Assembly (NCBI GenBank): GCA_035771165.1
Contig: JAWNZC010000001.1
Coordinates: forward strand, 2,908,001 to 2,972,000
Direction: 5' to 3'
Length of the DNA stretch: 64,000 nucleotides
DNA from: Paragorgia papillata
Lineage: Eukaryota; Cnidaria; Anthozoa; Scleralcyonacea; Coralliidae
In this document: positions 44,576 to 64,000 of the stretch, piece after piece
How positions within the stretch are numbered: the stretch's first letter is position 1
How the letters are laid out: the number at the start of each line of letters is the position of its first letter
Program-made: the position numbers and the translations under genes
The notes under the pieces: generated by a model
Told to the model about the DNA's origin: nothing
The model's database searches: none
What the model saw: only the letters and a program-made list of their open reading frames with translations

Positions 44576-44990
44576 AGTGCACATGACATGAAAATTAAGC
44601 TTATTATTTGGAAGAGAACACTTAAAATAACAAGTTTTTGGCTGCGTTGCTTCGTTTTTGAGATATTTCAGTTTGTTTGATATCTAAATGTCACATGTTG
44701 TGAGTGTTATCAAGCCAAACTTAATTAAATTGAAGGAAGCATGTGCGTGTGTTCCTTATGCTACACCAAACATGTAGCATTCCAAGTAGTTTCGTTTGAT
44801 ATATATCAAAGATATATAACCTTCTCCGATAACTCATTATGCACATGTACGTCATAACATGTACATTTACATATCAAACTGAACTATCTCAAACATGAAG
44901 CAAGGAAACCAAAAACTGCAAAAGATGTTACTTTGTTATTTTATGTGTTCTTTCAAATAAGAAAAACTTAATTTTCGTGTCATGTGTACT
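44576..44990. mobile_element. Palindromic MITE, TTAA family, copy 5
   Basis: TTAA at 44572-44575; the right flank reads ttaaag overlapping the end. Arms cacatgacatgaaaattaag / cttaattttcgtgtcatgtg, inner gagatatttcagtttgtttg against its inverse. Confidence 0.85.
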
Positions 44991-44994
44991 TAAA

Positions 44995-46062
44995 GTTTCC
45001 AGTTAAGTTGTCATTAAAGTTTTCAGTAAAACTGTCAGTTAAGTTTCCAGTTAAGTTTCCAGTTAAGTTGTCAGTTAAGTCGTCAGTTAAGTTTCCAGTT
45101 AAGTTTTCAGTTAAGTTTCCAGTTATGTTTCCAGTTAAGTTTCCAGTTACGTTTCCAGTTAAGTTTCTAGTTAAGTTTCCAGTTAAGTTTCCAGTTAAGT
45201 TTCCAGTTAAGTTTCTAGTTAAGTTTCCAGTTAAGTTTCCAGTTAAGTTTCCAGTTAAGTTTCCAGTTAAGTCGTCAGTTAAGTTTCCAGTTAAGTTTTC
45301 AGTTAAGTTTCCAGTTATGTTTCCAGTTACGTTTCCAGTCAAGTTTCCAGTTAAGTTTCCAGTTAAGTTTCTAGTTAAGTTTCCAGTTAAGTTTCCAGTT
45401 AAGTTTCCAGTTACGTTTCCAGTTAAGTTTCAAAGTTAAGTTTCAAAGCTAAGTTTCCAGTTAAGTTGTCAGTTAAGTTTCCAGTTAAGTTTCCAGTTAA
45501 GTTTGTAGTTAAGTTTCCAGTTAAGTTTCCAGTTAAGTTTTCAGTTAAGTTTGTAGTTAAGTTTCTAGTTAAGTTTCTAGTTAAGTTTCCTGTTAAGTTT
45601 CCAGTTAAGTTTTCAGTTAAGTTTCTAGTTAAGTTTCTAGTTAAGTTTCCAGTTAAGTTTCCAGTTAAGTTGTCAGTTACGTTTCCAGTTACGTTTTCAG
45701 TTACGTTTCCAGTTAAGTTTTCAGTTAAGTTTCCAGTTAAGTTGTCAGTTAAGTTTCTAGTTAAGTTTCCAGTTAAGTTTCTAGTCAAGTTTCTAGTTAA
45801 GTTTTCAGCTAAGTTTTCAGTCAAGTTGTCAGTTAAGTTTCCAGTTAAGTTTTCAGTTAAGTTTCTAGTTAAGTTTCTAGTTACGTTTCTAGTTAAGTTG
45901 TCAGTTAAGTTTCCAGTTACGTTTTCAGTTAAGTTTCCAGTTAAGTTGTCAGTTAAGTTTCCAGTTAAGTTGTTAGTTAAGTTTCCATTTAGGTTTCCAG
46001 TTAAGTTGTCAGTTGAGTTTCCAGATAAGTTGTCAGTTAAGTTGTCAGATAAGTTTCCAGTC
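44995..46062. repeat. 12-bp minisatellite, open on both strands
   Basis: About 89 units of aagtttccagtt with single-base variants (cca to tca, cta, gta; aag to acg). Since 12 is divisible by 3 and the unit lacks stops in several frames, it gives long frames on both strands: KFPV repeats on plus, NLTG repeats on minus. No start context, splice sites or flanking coding sequence support a real protein. Confidence 0.95.
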
Positions 46063-46275
46063 TGTTGTTGACAGGTAAGACGTTAAATTGACAATTGCAT
46101 GTCTAAGAAATTGGTGACTTAACAATTGCCTTAATATTAGAATGTATATATATAAATTAATTTTTACTGCGTATTGACCATTTGCTGTTTTCCCCCTTTA
46201 GACGACGGTAACTACTTCTCCTTTTTTTGGTGCTGAACATTGTGACAAACCTCAGTTGAAAACTAATCTGGAAAT

Positions 46276-55738
<9,463 letters not shown>

Positions 55739-55807
55739 GTGATTTATTCGAATAGTAGTTATCTAAAGCGATCCGCAATTTTGCTTTAATAATTAGGCAT
55801 CATTTGA

Positions 55808-56545
55808 TTCTTGCTGTACAAGCTGTCGTTAAGGCCTCTACACGTGCGATTTTTGATGCGATAAATATCGCCAACTTCTGGTTTAGATGCATGGTAAGCA
55901 ATAAGATAGTTCGTAATTTCGACTGCGCGTATCAAAATGACGTTCATTTACACTTCTAAATTCACTAATACTGAATTCCTCAGCCTGATGTTATGAATTG
56001 AAGTAAGTTTTATGCCGACGCAGAACGCGTTATTTTGATGCGCAGTCGAGATTACGAACTCGCTTATTACGAATGAGCAGAAAAGCGAGGAAAATGAAAC
56101 CGCGATACAATCCGCTGACTGTTTTTCTACTTAACATGCATCTAAATCAGAAATTTATCACATTAAGACTCGTACGCGTAAACGAGCGTTTAGATGTTAA
56201 CTCAGAACAATTTGAGCTTTAGGCCCCAGTTACACTATACCGGATTGCTTGCGTAAAGTACTCAACTTCTTTCGTGTTAAACTAACGTCAAACGTATGCA
56301 CGGAGCTTTATGTTTTATTTGTTAAGTGTAACTGAGGATTTCGACGGGACTGGAACCCGCAACCTTCTCACTCGTTCCCAGGTATATAAAATACCGTGAA
56401 CAACCTCGGTCTGTCATCTGAGTTCTAGTGGCTCAATGGTTAGTGCGTCTGGCTAGCATTCGGAAGGTCGAGGTTCGAGTTCCTTCTAGAGCTCAGAGCT
56501 TTCTGAGTTTTAACACTCTAACGACAGCTTGTACAGCAAGAACTA
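55808..56545 (+). mobile_element. tRNA-like element between inverted repeats, with nested fold-back
   Basis: Outer inverted ends ttcttgctgtacaagctgtc / gacagcttgtacagcaagaa. Near the right end is a tRNA-like core at 56428-56490: tggctcaatggttagtgcgt, ctggctagcattcggaaggt, cgaggttcgagttcc, with A box, a 7-nt anticodon-like loop ctagcat, and B box. Between 55831 and 56235 lies an imperfect fold-back (gcgataaatatcgcc, tttagatgcatg; tgcgcagtcgagattacgaa). Confidence 0.65.
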
Positions 56546-56896
56546 ACAAAACATTACAAATCCCACAAAAAACTGTCGAGTTTCTACCTTTTCGACGTTT
56601 GGATGTGAATTTATTAAAAAGTCGAGGATTTCTTTAAATTATGAAGATATATAATTTCTTGTCACTATATATTGTATATTATCACAGGTTAAGTTTTCTA
56701 TAGCCTCTAAATCAGGTCTCTATAGCAACGGGACAGCAACAGACTGAGAAAATGTTAAAACCAGCATATTTGTGAATGTTAACGTAAAGGCTATAAATAA
56801 TTTTTTTTTCCTTCAAAACATTTAGCATTGTAGATTTGTGCCTAATTGTAATTCCTTGAATGTTTGTAAAGTGACAAATTGTAATAGTAAGCGAGA

Positions 56897-57185
56897 ATTT
56901 GTGGTAACAGCACGTTTATTATTTATTGCTTAGCTTTCGACCTGTTGACTCAGTCCTTCATCAGAGTAAATGTTAACATCGTGTTGGCTCACTTTATACT
57001 GGGTTGTTTTGTATATATGACGTGAGCCAGTGACGATGTTGGAATTTGCTATGGGAATTTTCTCAAGCCAGTTAACTGCTTCACTTCGTACTCAGGGTCT
57101 TGTTGGCGTTTGCTTTGATGATGGCCTGAGTCAACAGGTCGAAAGCTTAGCAATTAAATAATAAGCGTGGTGTTACCACAAATTT
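56897..57185. mobile_element. Fold-back with gctttcgacctgttgactca arms
   Basis: Left aatttgtggtaacagcacgt, gcttagctttcgacctgttg, right caacaggtcgaaagcttagc, gtggtgttaccacaaattt. A related fragment, ctgagtcaacaggttgacag, is at about 63222. Confidence 0.8.
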
Positions 57186-57235
57186 TTATATATTATTTTA
57201 TTGTCCTTTGTATAGCCTTCATGTCAGTGCATGCA

Positions 57236-57490
57236 CTTGACTTCACTTCACTTCACTTGTACTTTACTCCACTCTACTTTACTCTACTCCACTTCACTTC
57301 ACTCTACTGCACCCTACTCCATTCTATTCCACTCCACTTCACTCCACTCTACTCCACCCTACTCCATTCTACTCCACTCCACTCTACTTCACCCTACTCG
57401 ACCCTACGGCCTACTCCATTCTACTCTACTCCACTCCACTCCACTCTACTCCACTCTGCCTAATCCACTCTACTTAATTCACTTCATTTC
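57236..57490. repeat. cactcc/cacttc pentanucleotide-like repeat
   Basis: Degenerate actcc, acttc, actct units on the plus strand. The open frames over it (98-100 codons) are artefacts. Confidence 0.9.
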
Positions 57491-57881
57491 TTTCCACGGC
57501 ACTCTTCTTTCCTTTGCTTTCGTTTTGCAATGAAGTTTAGTTTAGTATGGGCATGCCAAGATTCAAGAGGAGGAACAAGGAGGTACCAGTGAAAAAGGTG
57601 TTGGATTCGTTGGATATGGTGCTAGAAGGAAAGCGGAGCGGAAGATCAAGGAAGCTGAGATGCCAGGAGAGTATTTAAAACGATGTAGGCAGTTTATGAA
57701 ACAACATAGGAATGGCGCACAAAATGGAAATGTAATAATTGAGCACGAACCCCATTTGGGAACAACAGCGGAAGAGAAGTAGAAGAAAACACACGATGGT
57801 GCACGTGACGTCGCTCAAAATCGAGGTTGAACCAAAATGATCTACTTACAGTCGGCCCAATCTCAAGGTTATGACATTTTG

Positions 57882-58107
57882 ACGGCAATATTTGTGAATA
57901 AAATCTACTTGTCAGTATGATTTCCTGTCTCATGTTTTGTACCTCGTTGGATCGGTTTGAAGCGATTTGTGGCCTTTTTCTGTGTACGGAGGGAACAACA
58001 GTTACGAAGAACTCGTCATAAATTGCTTCAAATCCACTCAACGATGTACAAAACATGAGACGACAATATATTGACAAGATAAGTAGATTTTATTCGCACA
58101 ATGTTGA
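57882..58107. mobile_element. Fold-back
   Basis: Left gtgaataaaatctacttgtc, tgtctcatgttttgtacctc, right acgatgtacaaaacatgaga, gataagtagattttattcgc. Confidence 0.75.
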
Positions 58108-58139
58108 GATTTACAGCGACAATTAAACACAAACAGACA

Positions 58140-58215
58140 TAGTTGATGAACAGTAACTTTTTAAGCTACGTTCAAAAAAACTTCTAAGCCAGAGTAGCGT
58201 TAAACTATGTCTGAT
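58140..58215 (+). repeat. Solo arm of the 26.5-kb TIR element
   Basis: gtaactttttaagctacgtt, gtagcgttaaactatgtct matches the right arm of 26500-27645. Confidence 0.7.
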
Positions 58216-58262
58216 TCTTCACCTGGCTGCGTTGGGAATTTATTTGTTAAATAAATACAAGT

Positions 58263-58337
58263 CTGTTTGTTTGTTTGTTTGTTTGTTTGTTTGTTTGTTT
58301 GTTTGTTTGTTTGTTTGTTTGTTTGTTTGTTTGTTTG
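58263..58337. repeat. (TTTG)n microsatellite
   Basis: About 19 units of tttg. Confidence 0.97.
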
Positions 58338-58447
58338 GCCTTACCCTATGCTACGGGAAACTGCCCATATTAAGAAGGTTCTGATTGGTTTAATCACCTA
58401 ACGAGCTTGGGAACGAATTGGTAATTGGCAATGTGATTGGTTATAGC

Positions 58448-61400
58448 ATAGACAATCCAGAAGACAGGGACTAGAAACGCCACTGATTTCGCGCGTTATA
58501 TCCGTGATACGTGCATAAATTTTGCGGGCTCGTTTAATACCAAAATAATAAAATATGGCGGATGCGGTCAACTGGGATGAGATATTTGGAGATAGATTTT
58601 GTAGAAGACAGTGAGCGAGGGCGAAGATTCAAGTAACGAAGACGGAGAAATAACTGAAAATGAAGGTAATTAATTATTCCCTTGTGGTAAACGTTTTCAT
58701 ATGCTCATTTTTTGTCTTGAATTAAAAATCTAATAAATTTATGTGTTGATGTATCCCTTTTATTTCTCAATTTCAGATGGAAAACACAAACGTACATTCA
58801 AGTAAAAAGAGAGCAAAGCCTCTGGGTAAAACTTCAAAATTATGGTTTAATTCTTGCTACAAATTGTCATAGGCTGTAATTTAAGAGATAATACCTCTTC
58901 ACTCCTATTAACTGACTTGTGTAACAGATCTTTATACTATTTATAAACTACAGTAAGCTTCTGTTTAAAAAGAAAGTGAGTCTGTTTCATTTGTATAAAT
59001 GCAGTACAGTATATGTATAAATGATTTTGTATTAACTACAGATATATGGAATAAACTATGAATTGTAGTATGTGGTGTTAATATTTTTGTACGATTTTAG
59101 TACTGTTAAATATCTTGTAGTGTATTAAGTTGTTCAAACATGCACAGATCAAACAATACATAAAACTTATGGAATAATGAGTTTGGGGAAATACAGTAAT
59201 ATCCACAAAATTCAGATGGAATTAATTCAGTGTACAATGGGTATAAGTTTTTTGTAAAAAATTCTGTATGGATTTTTAATACAGAGATTCCTCATACCAG
59301 TGATACAAAATACTCGTTCACCAACTTATATAATGATGGTGAACGGTTATTGGTGGAAACACTTATTGAAATAATATCTGATCCCTTTAACAAAATTAAA
59401 GGATCCTAACATGGTCCTAAAATAATTTCTTCTGCTGAATGTATGCTACAAAATATAGAAGACTATGTGATGTGAAAATGCTTCACATCATATTAGCTAA
59501 ACTTTGCAGCAACAGCAGGGGATTTAAAGTAGTTACCTACCAATCAGCATGAAACATGTGGCAAGCTTTTCATGTCCTCTGTTCAGATCCTGATTTTGTC
59601 AGAAAATTTGAGGTTTACCTTTAATCCGGCACTATTTCAGCAACCTAGTACCAAGCTTTTCATTCAATCTGTGATTCACAAATTGTTTTCAAACACAAAT
59701 TGTTCTGAACCACTCGAGAAATGGTGCCAACAATGCTGAGCTCGGGCCCAGGAAACCCTGACTAGTAGTTCCAGATATTGCATCAGCCTTCTAAGCATGC
59801 AAGTATCACGTGCCTCAGTTCAACAGTGCCTGATTATTTAATGCTGGAGTGTGATACTTCACGTGTGCCATGCGTGACCAGATAGCCACAATGAACCGGG
59901 GGGTTGGAGCCACATAAACAACACACAGCTAGTTTTAATATTATTTATTGCATAAATCCCATTAATAACAGCACTGTGTAGTTGCAAGATATAAGGATGC
60001 ATAGATAAAGTCAGTAAATAGATGTACACAGTACTAAATTTGGAGGGTCACAATCCCCAGTGGGGTATCTCGGGCTGGCAATCATTACACCACCAAGCTA
60101 GCAAGTTGCCAAGGCTTGGCAGACCAGTCTGGTGCTGGCACAAATTATTTAAATTGAGAATGTTGCAGTTCTCATTTGGATTCCATTCTCTTCAACTTGA
60201 ACCTTTTTTTTGACTGAATAGCCTTTTCTATATGGCATCTAAACAGTTTGTTGAGATATTATACCGTTAGACCTTCTTACATTCTACAAGTATAAACTCA
60301 GATATCATACACACAATCAATGGGAGTTTCTGGTTAATAGAAAACTATACAGATAATACAGAAGCGACAGTTTCGTTGATAATTCTTTTCTTATTCTAAA
60401 TATAAAAATACAAAGTCCTGAAATTCTTTCAAATTTTAGTTACAGGGTTCCTATTGAGAGCATCCTTCGACAACAAAAATGGCAACTTTGTTGTAGTCGT
60501 GAACACTACACGCACAATCAATGGGAGTTTCTGGTTAATAGAAAACTAAACAGATAATAAAGAAGCGACAGTTCCGTTGATAATTCTTTTCTTATTCTAA
60601 ATATAAAAATACAAAGTCCTGAAATTCTTTCAAATTTTAGTTACAGGGTTCCTATTGAGAGCATCCTTCGACAACAAAAATGGCGACTTTGTTGTAGTCG
60701 TGAACACTACACGCACAATCAATGGGAGTTTCTGGTTAATAGAAAACTAAACAGATAATAAAGAAGCGACAGTTCCGTTGATAATTCTTTTCTTATTCTA
60801 AATATAAAAATACAAAGTCCTGAAATTCTTTCAAATTTTAGTTACAGGGTTCCTATTGAGAGCATCCTTCGACAACAAAAATGGCGACTTTGTTGTAGTC
60901 GTGAACACTACACGCACAATCAATGGGAGTTTCTGGTTAATAGAAAACTAAACAGATAATAAAGAAGCGACAGTTCCGTTGATAATTATTTTCTTATTCT
61001 AAATATTTAATTCCAAGGTCCTAAAACTCTTTCAAATTTTAGTTACAGGGTTCCTTTTGAGAGCATACTTCGACAACAACAATGGCGACTTTCTTGTACT
61101 CGTGTACGTAGTGACGAAAGTAAAGCACTTTTTACACTAGATTGACAATTTGAAACTGCTTTAATTTCGTAAATATCCCATCAGAGATTCAAAATATCCA
61201 AAGGAGAGGGCTACTGAGAGTCTGAGTTTAAAGTTACAGGGTTCCAAAGAGCTCTACCTAACTAGCGTGATTGTTACGTGCGCCATTTTGACACAAAGAG
61301 CAAAACAAGACGAGAATTATAATCGCTATTTACTGTAAAATTAAACATTTAAAAACGTACATACCTTGAAAATATATCTCTGTTGACAGGTAAACTTCAA

Positions 61401-61596
61401 AAATCTCTATAGAAAGTATCGTCTTCGAATAAATTTGCATAAACCGCGTATGTTTACTATCGTTTTTGTTCTGGTTTAAAACCGGTTGCCTTGACAACCG
61501 ATAATTCTTACGTGCTGAAAATCATATCACGGATGTCACGAAAGGAGTCGCGAGAAATCAGTGGCGTTTCTAGTCCCTGTCTTCTGGATTGTCTAT
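58448..61596. mobile_element. 3.15-kb DNA transposon, 43-bp perfect TIRs, 9-bp duplication
   Basis: Inverted terminal repeats of 43 bp without mismatch (atagacaatccagaagacag, ggactagaaacgccactgat, ttc) are flanked by a direct repeat ggttatagc (58439-58447, 61597-61605). Near the left end is a broken gene start: ATG at 58556 (MADAVNWDEIFGDRF), then, after a one-base frame slip, an acidic run EGEDSSNEDGEITENE and a splice donor (gaag|gtaatt), with a following acceptor at about 58776 and further stop codons. No transposase core was recognised. A 9-bp duplication fits MULE-type elements, but the superfamily is undecided. Confidence 0.85.
60303..61100. repeat. 201-bp tandem repeat inside the transposon
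   Basis: Starts cacaatcaatgggagtttct at 60312, 60513, 60714 and 60915, exactly 201 bp apart. The middle copies are nearly identical. The fourth diverges towards its end. Confidence 0.95.
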
Positions 61597-61605
61597 GGTT
61601 ATAGC

Positions 61606-62180
61606 GAATCAGAAAAGTCGTTTACCACTTATGGCTTGCTTTGTTTTTGAATTGCGGGCTCAATAAGGCTCAATAGGTTTTATTGCAGTGTTGAAGTTGA
61701 AGCACGTTCTTCTTGGGTTGTGTAATGTATTTATTTTTCTCTTTCCTTCGCGTTATATGTTTTTTATGACAATGTATGCACTCTACGTCTTTTATTTTGT
61801 TCTATTTTCTGTGTCTTCCTTTATTCTTTACCTTGTTTGTGGAAGGTAAGTACTGTAGAAGAGAAATTAACTTAAAACTTTAATAGTTTCTCGTCCATTT
61901 ATTTTGTCACCTATGAACGCTCAGAATCGTTTTCTTTCGGATTACTAGTAGCCTATGTTTTGCTAACCGTATCTTTTTGATCTTTTGACTTAATTCAAGT
62001 GGTTAACGTACGTTTATTGTGTATTTTCTCTTCAGACTGCTTGCGAGACTTCTGGAATTGATAGCCAAAAATGTGTTGAAAGTTCACGTGGAAATTAAAA
62101 GAGCTCATTTTTTTTGCACTCAGTGGAATAAAGATTACAACAGCAGCAACTAAAACAGTGAGTAATGAAAATAATGTAGC
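61606..62180. other. No supported feature
   Basis: AT-rich, pyrimidine-rich stretches; no gene seen. Confidence 0.5.
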
Positions 62181-62471
62181 TTCAAATATGTTGTAAAATA
62201 ACATTAAATAAATACATGTAAATAGATAAAAAAAATAAAAAATGGATAAATAGATAAGTCATTAAATAAATACAGTAGATGGATAAATAGATAGATAAAT
62301 AGATAAATTATCTAATAAATTAATTAAATAATAAATAAGTAAATGAATATATAAATAAGAAAATGCAAAAATTAATAAATAAATACATAAATAGATAAAA
62401 AATACTGCATGAATAGATAAATAAATACAAACATAAATAGATAAATGTATAAGTAAATAAATACTGTATAA
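62180..62471. repeat. (ataa)(atag) simple repeat, left part
   Basis: Degenerate aaataaatagataaat array. It continues at 62972-63024 after a MITE insertion. Confidence 0.9.
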
Positions 62472-62971
62472 GGGGCCATACACAAAATATGTGACGCTTC
62501 GGGGAGTAGGGGGGGGGTTGAACCATCACATAATGTCACAAGGGGGGAGGGGGTATCACAAAGCACTGTCATGTGACAGAGAGGCTGAAATTAAACATGA
62601 CATGTTAATGTTGATGATCATTTATTGTAGAGTAGCAAATCCTCATTCTATACCACGAACAATGATATATTGGAGCTAGCATGAAGTATTTACTGTGAAA
62701 GTGAAGTGATCACTGACACTGTAGAGGTAATGAGTTTGTGGACACCAATGGCCTTATTGTCAATGAACGAGCAAGGAATGTAGTGATTAATGTAAATAGT
62801 GTCCCTGTGAGAACGATGAAATAAAGGCTGATTAGTTTGGGGGGGGTGGGGGGTTGGCTCAGAGTCGTGTAATTTTTTATGGGGGGTAATGCCAACCATC
62901 ACAGATTGCCACAGGGGGGTAGGGGGAGTCAAAAATCGGCAAAAAAGCGTCACATATTTTGTGTATGGCCC
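62472..62971. mobile_element. TAA-flanked 500-bp MITE
   Basis: Inverted ends ggggccatacacaaaatatg, tgacgc / gcgtcacatattttgtgtat, ggcccc flanked by TAA (62469-62471, 62972-62974): the PIF/Harbinger signature. Internal g-runs and inverted catcacataatgtcaca-like motifs; no transposase. Inserted into a simple repeat. Confidence 0.85.
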
Positions 62972-63024
62972 CTAAATAGATAAGTAAATAAATAGATAAA
63001 TAAACAAATAGATAAATAAATGAA

Positions 63025-63597
63025 ACTACTTATACTATTAATTTTGACTATGTTCCTTTTGTTGTATATTTTTGAGGGGTTTTTTTGGTGTGCAAAAATT
63101 TAGAAAAAATTTTCAAAAGTCTTTTATTGGGCAGCAATTAGTCAGCAATAAATGTCATATTTTATACTGTACAATATATGATGTGAGGCATCTCGACCTT
63201 GGTATTTGCTCTGCTGAAGGTCTGAGTCAACAGGTTGACAGCTCAGCAATAAATTTCCACTTCTGTTATATGCAATTTGTCACCTTGCAAATATTCAAAT
63301 AATTAATAAAAAATTAATTGATTCAGGGTTCGAGATTAGAATTTTTTGTTGGTATCCAAGTAGGATACTAGCATTCTAAACTTGGTATCCTAACTGGAAA
63401 TTTGGTATCCTGATTTTTTTAGTATAAAAACATGCCTAAATTTCAATTATCAGATCATTCAGATGTCATGAACTTAGAACTGCACAATGCAAATACAAGT
63501 CATTAGTCAAGAGTCTTTCTTTTATTTTACAGCAATTTAATATTTACATAATATACATAACATAAATACATAATACATCGTGTATTAGATTTAGACT
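63025..63597. other. No gene; short motif repeats
   Basis: 63340-63415 holds four ggtatcc motifs in close succession (ttggtatccaag, aggatac, ttggtatcctaac, ttggtatcctga). Otherwise unassigned AT-rich sequence. Confidence 0.5.
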
Positions 63598-63997
63598 TTA
63601 AAATCCATTAAAATCTGACTCTTCTGATTCTGAACTTCCAGAGTTAAGTAGTTGCTGAGGCTCATCTAAGACTAATTCTATTTCAAACTCGAAACATTAC
63701 ACGCATCTTTTCAAACTCTTTTTCATGTAATACTTGTATTGCTCTTTCGGCGGGATTTGTTCCTGGCGGAGCAGAACAAGCCTTGGCATTCGCAACACAT
63801 TTACTATGTCCGTTACTTTGGCCATGTTTGCGTAGAGATTTGATGTGAAAGTTAGTACAGCCTAATTTCACAAATTTACTCAAACTATCAGCGTATTTAC
63901 TGTTCATACAAACACTACAAAACATTTTATTGTTGATCAATTTTACCCACGAAAATGCTTTTTGCCAGGCTGGATTGAACTTTGTTGTGTTTTTTTC
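63598..63997 (-). pseudogene. TTF-like zinc-finger fragment, transposase-related
   Basis: The minus frame reads KFNPAWQKAFSWVKLINNK, MFCSVCMNSKYADSL, GCTNFHIKSLRKHGQSNGH, SKCVANAKA. The W...MFCxxC...TNFxxxxLxxHxxSxxH pattern is that of TTF/BED-like zinc fingers at the front of hAT-transposase-derived proteins (ZNF862/KIAA1586-like). Ligands C-x2-C and H-x5-H are intact. The frame stops at FRV, but a +1 shift opens an acidic end, FEIELVLDEPQQLLNSGSSE to the stop at 63598. A stop codon lies at the window edge (63998-64000) and no start ATG precedes the finger, so this is either one exon or a relic. Confidence 0.5.
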
Positions 63998-64000
63998 TTA

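Noticed and set aside
44980..46071. Repetitive glycoprotein gene (NLTG repeats)
   Set aside because: Equally long frames exist on both strands because the unit is 12 bp; nothing flanks it that looks like a gene.
57167..57533. 98- and 100-codon frames rich in STLLHST
   Set aside because: Product of the pentanucleotide-like simple repeat.
60022..60213. 63-codon frame MYTVLNLEGHNPQWG inside the transposon
   Set aside because: Too short, no motif, and not in line with the decayed exons near the left end.

Overview
The window reads as nuclear DNA of an invertebrate animal. It is AT-rich, its genes are split by phase-consistent GT-AG introns, and most of the rest is small mobile elements, fold-back (inverted-repeat) elements and microsatellites. 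An RFC5 protein very close to vertebrate RFC5, 5S-rRNA-headed SINEs and many palindromic MITEs suggest a marine invertebrate. My best guess is an anthozoan cnidarian (coral or sea anemone), but that is inference from general flavour and not proof.

Two protein-coding genes can be assembled exon by exon. (1) RFC5, minus strand, 24505 to 12236: 11 coding exons, 1011 nt, 336 residues, a small AAA+ subunit of the replication clamp loader. One of its ten introns starts with GC instead of GT. (2) A large coiled-coil protein of unknown function, plus strand, coding from 46276 to 55738: 6 coding exons, 1173 residues, with a possible 5' leader exon ending at 40897. The introns of both genes are loaded with repeats: one RFC5 intron is almost wholly a minisatellite, and one intron of the coiled-coil gene is almost wholly a MITE. 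Other coding traces are relics: a LINE reverse-transcriptase tail (about 4090-4345), a possible RecQ-helicase-like scrap (2641-2892), a mariner transposase start (36006-36140), a broken gene inside a 3.1 kb DNA transposon (58448-61596), and a zinc-finger transposase-like fragment at the right edge (63598-63997).

Layout. 1-1075: 38-bp satellite. 1076-12235: fold-back elements, a LINE relic and SINEs. 12236-24505: RFC5. 24506-40210: an almost gene-free field of fold-backs belonging to at least four target-site classes (TTAA, TAA, TA, and others). 40211-46275: presumed upstream region or first intron of the coiled-coil gene, with dispersed repeats and a 1.07 kb 12-bp minisatellite. 46276-55738: coiled-coil gene, with kilobase-scale tetranucleotide repeats. 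55739-64000: SINE/fold-back chimeras, a pyrimidine-type repeat, the 3.1 kb transposon, a TAA-flanked MITE and the zinc-finger fragment.

The two genes have no visible functional link. The most noteworthy material is the repeat biology: modular SINEs that combine 5S-rRNA-like or tRNA-like heads with shared bodies and tails, tRNA-like cores enclosed in inverted repeats, a TTAA-flanked palindromic family present at least six times, a perfect 50-bp-arm palindrome, and introns that are essentially single repeats.
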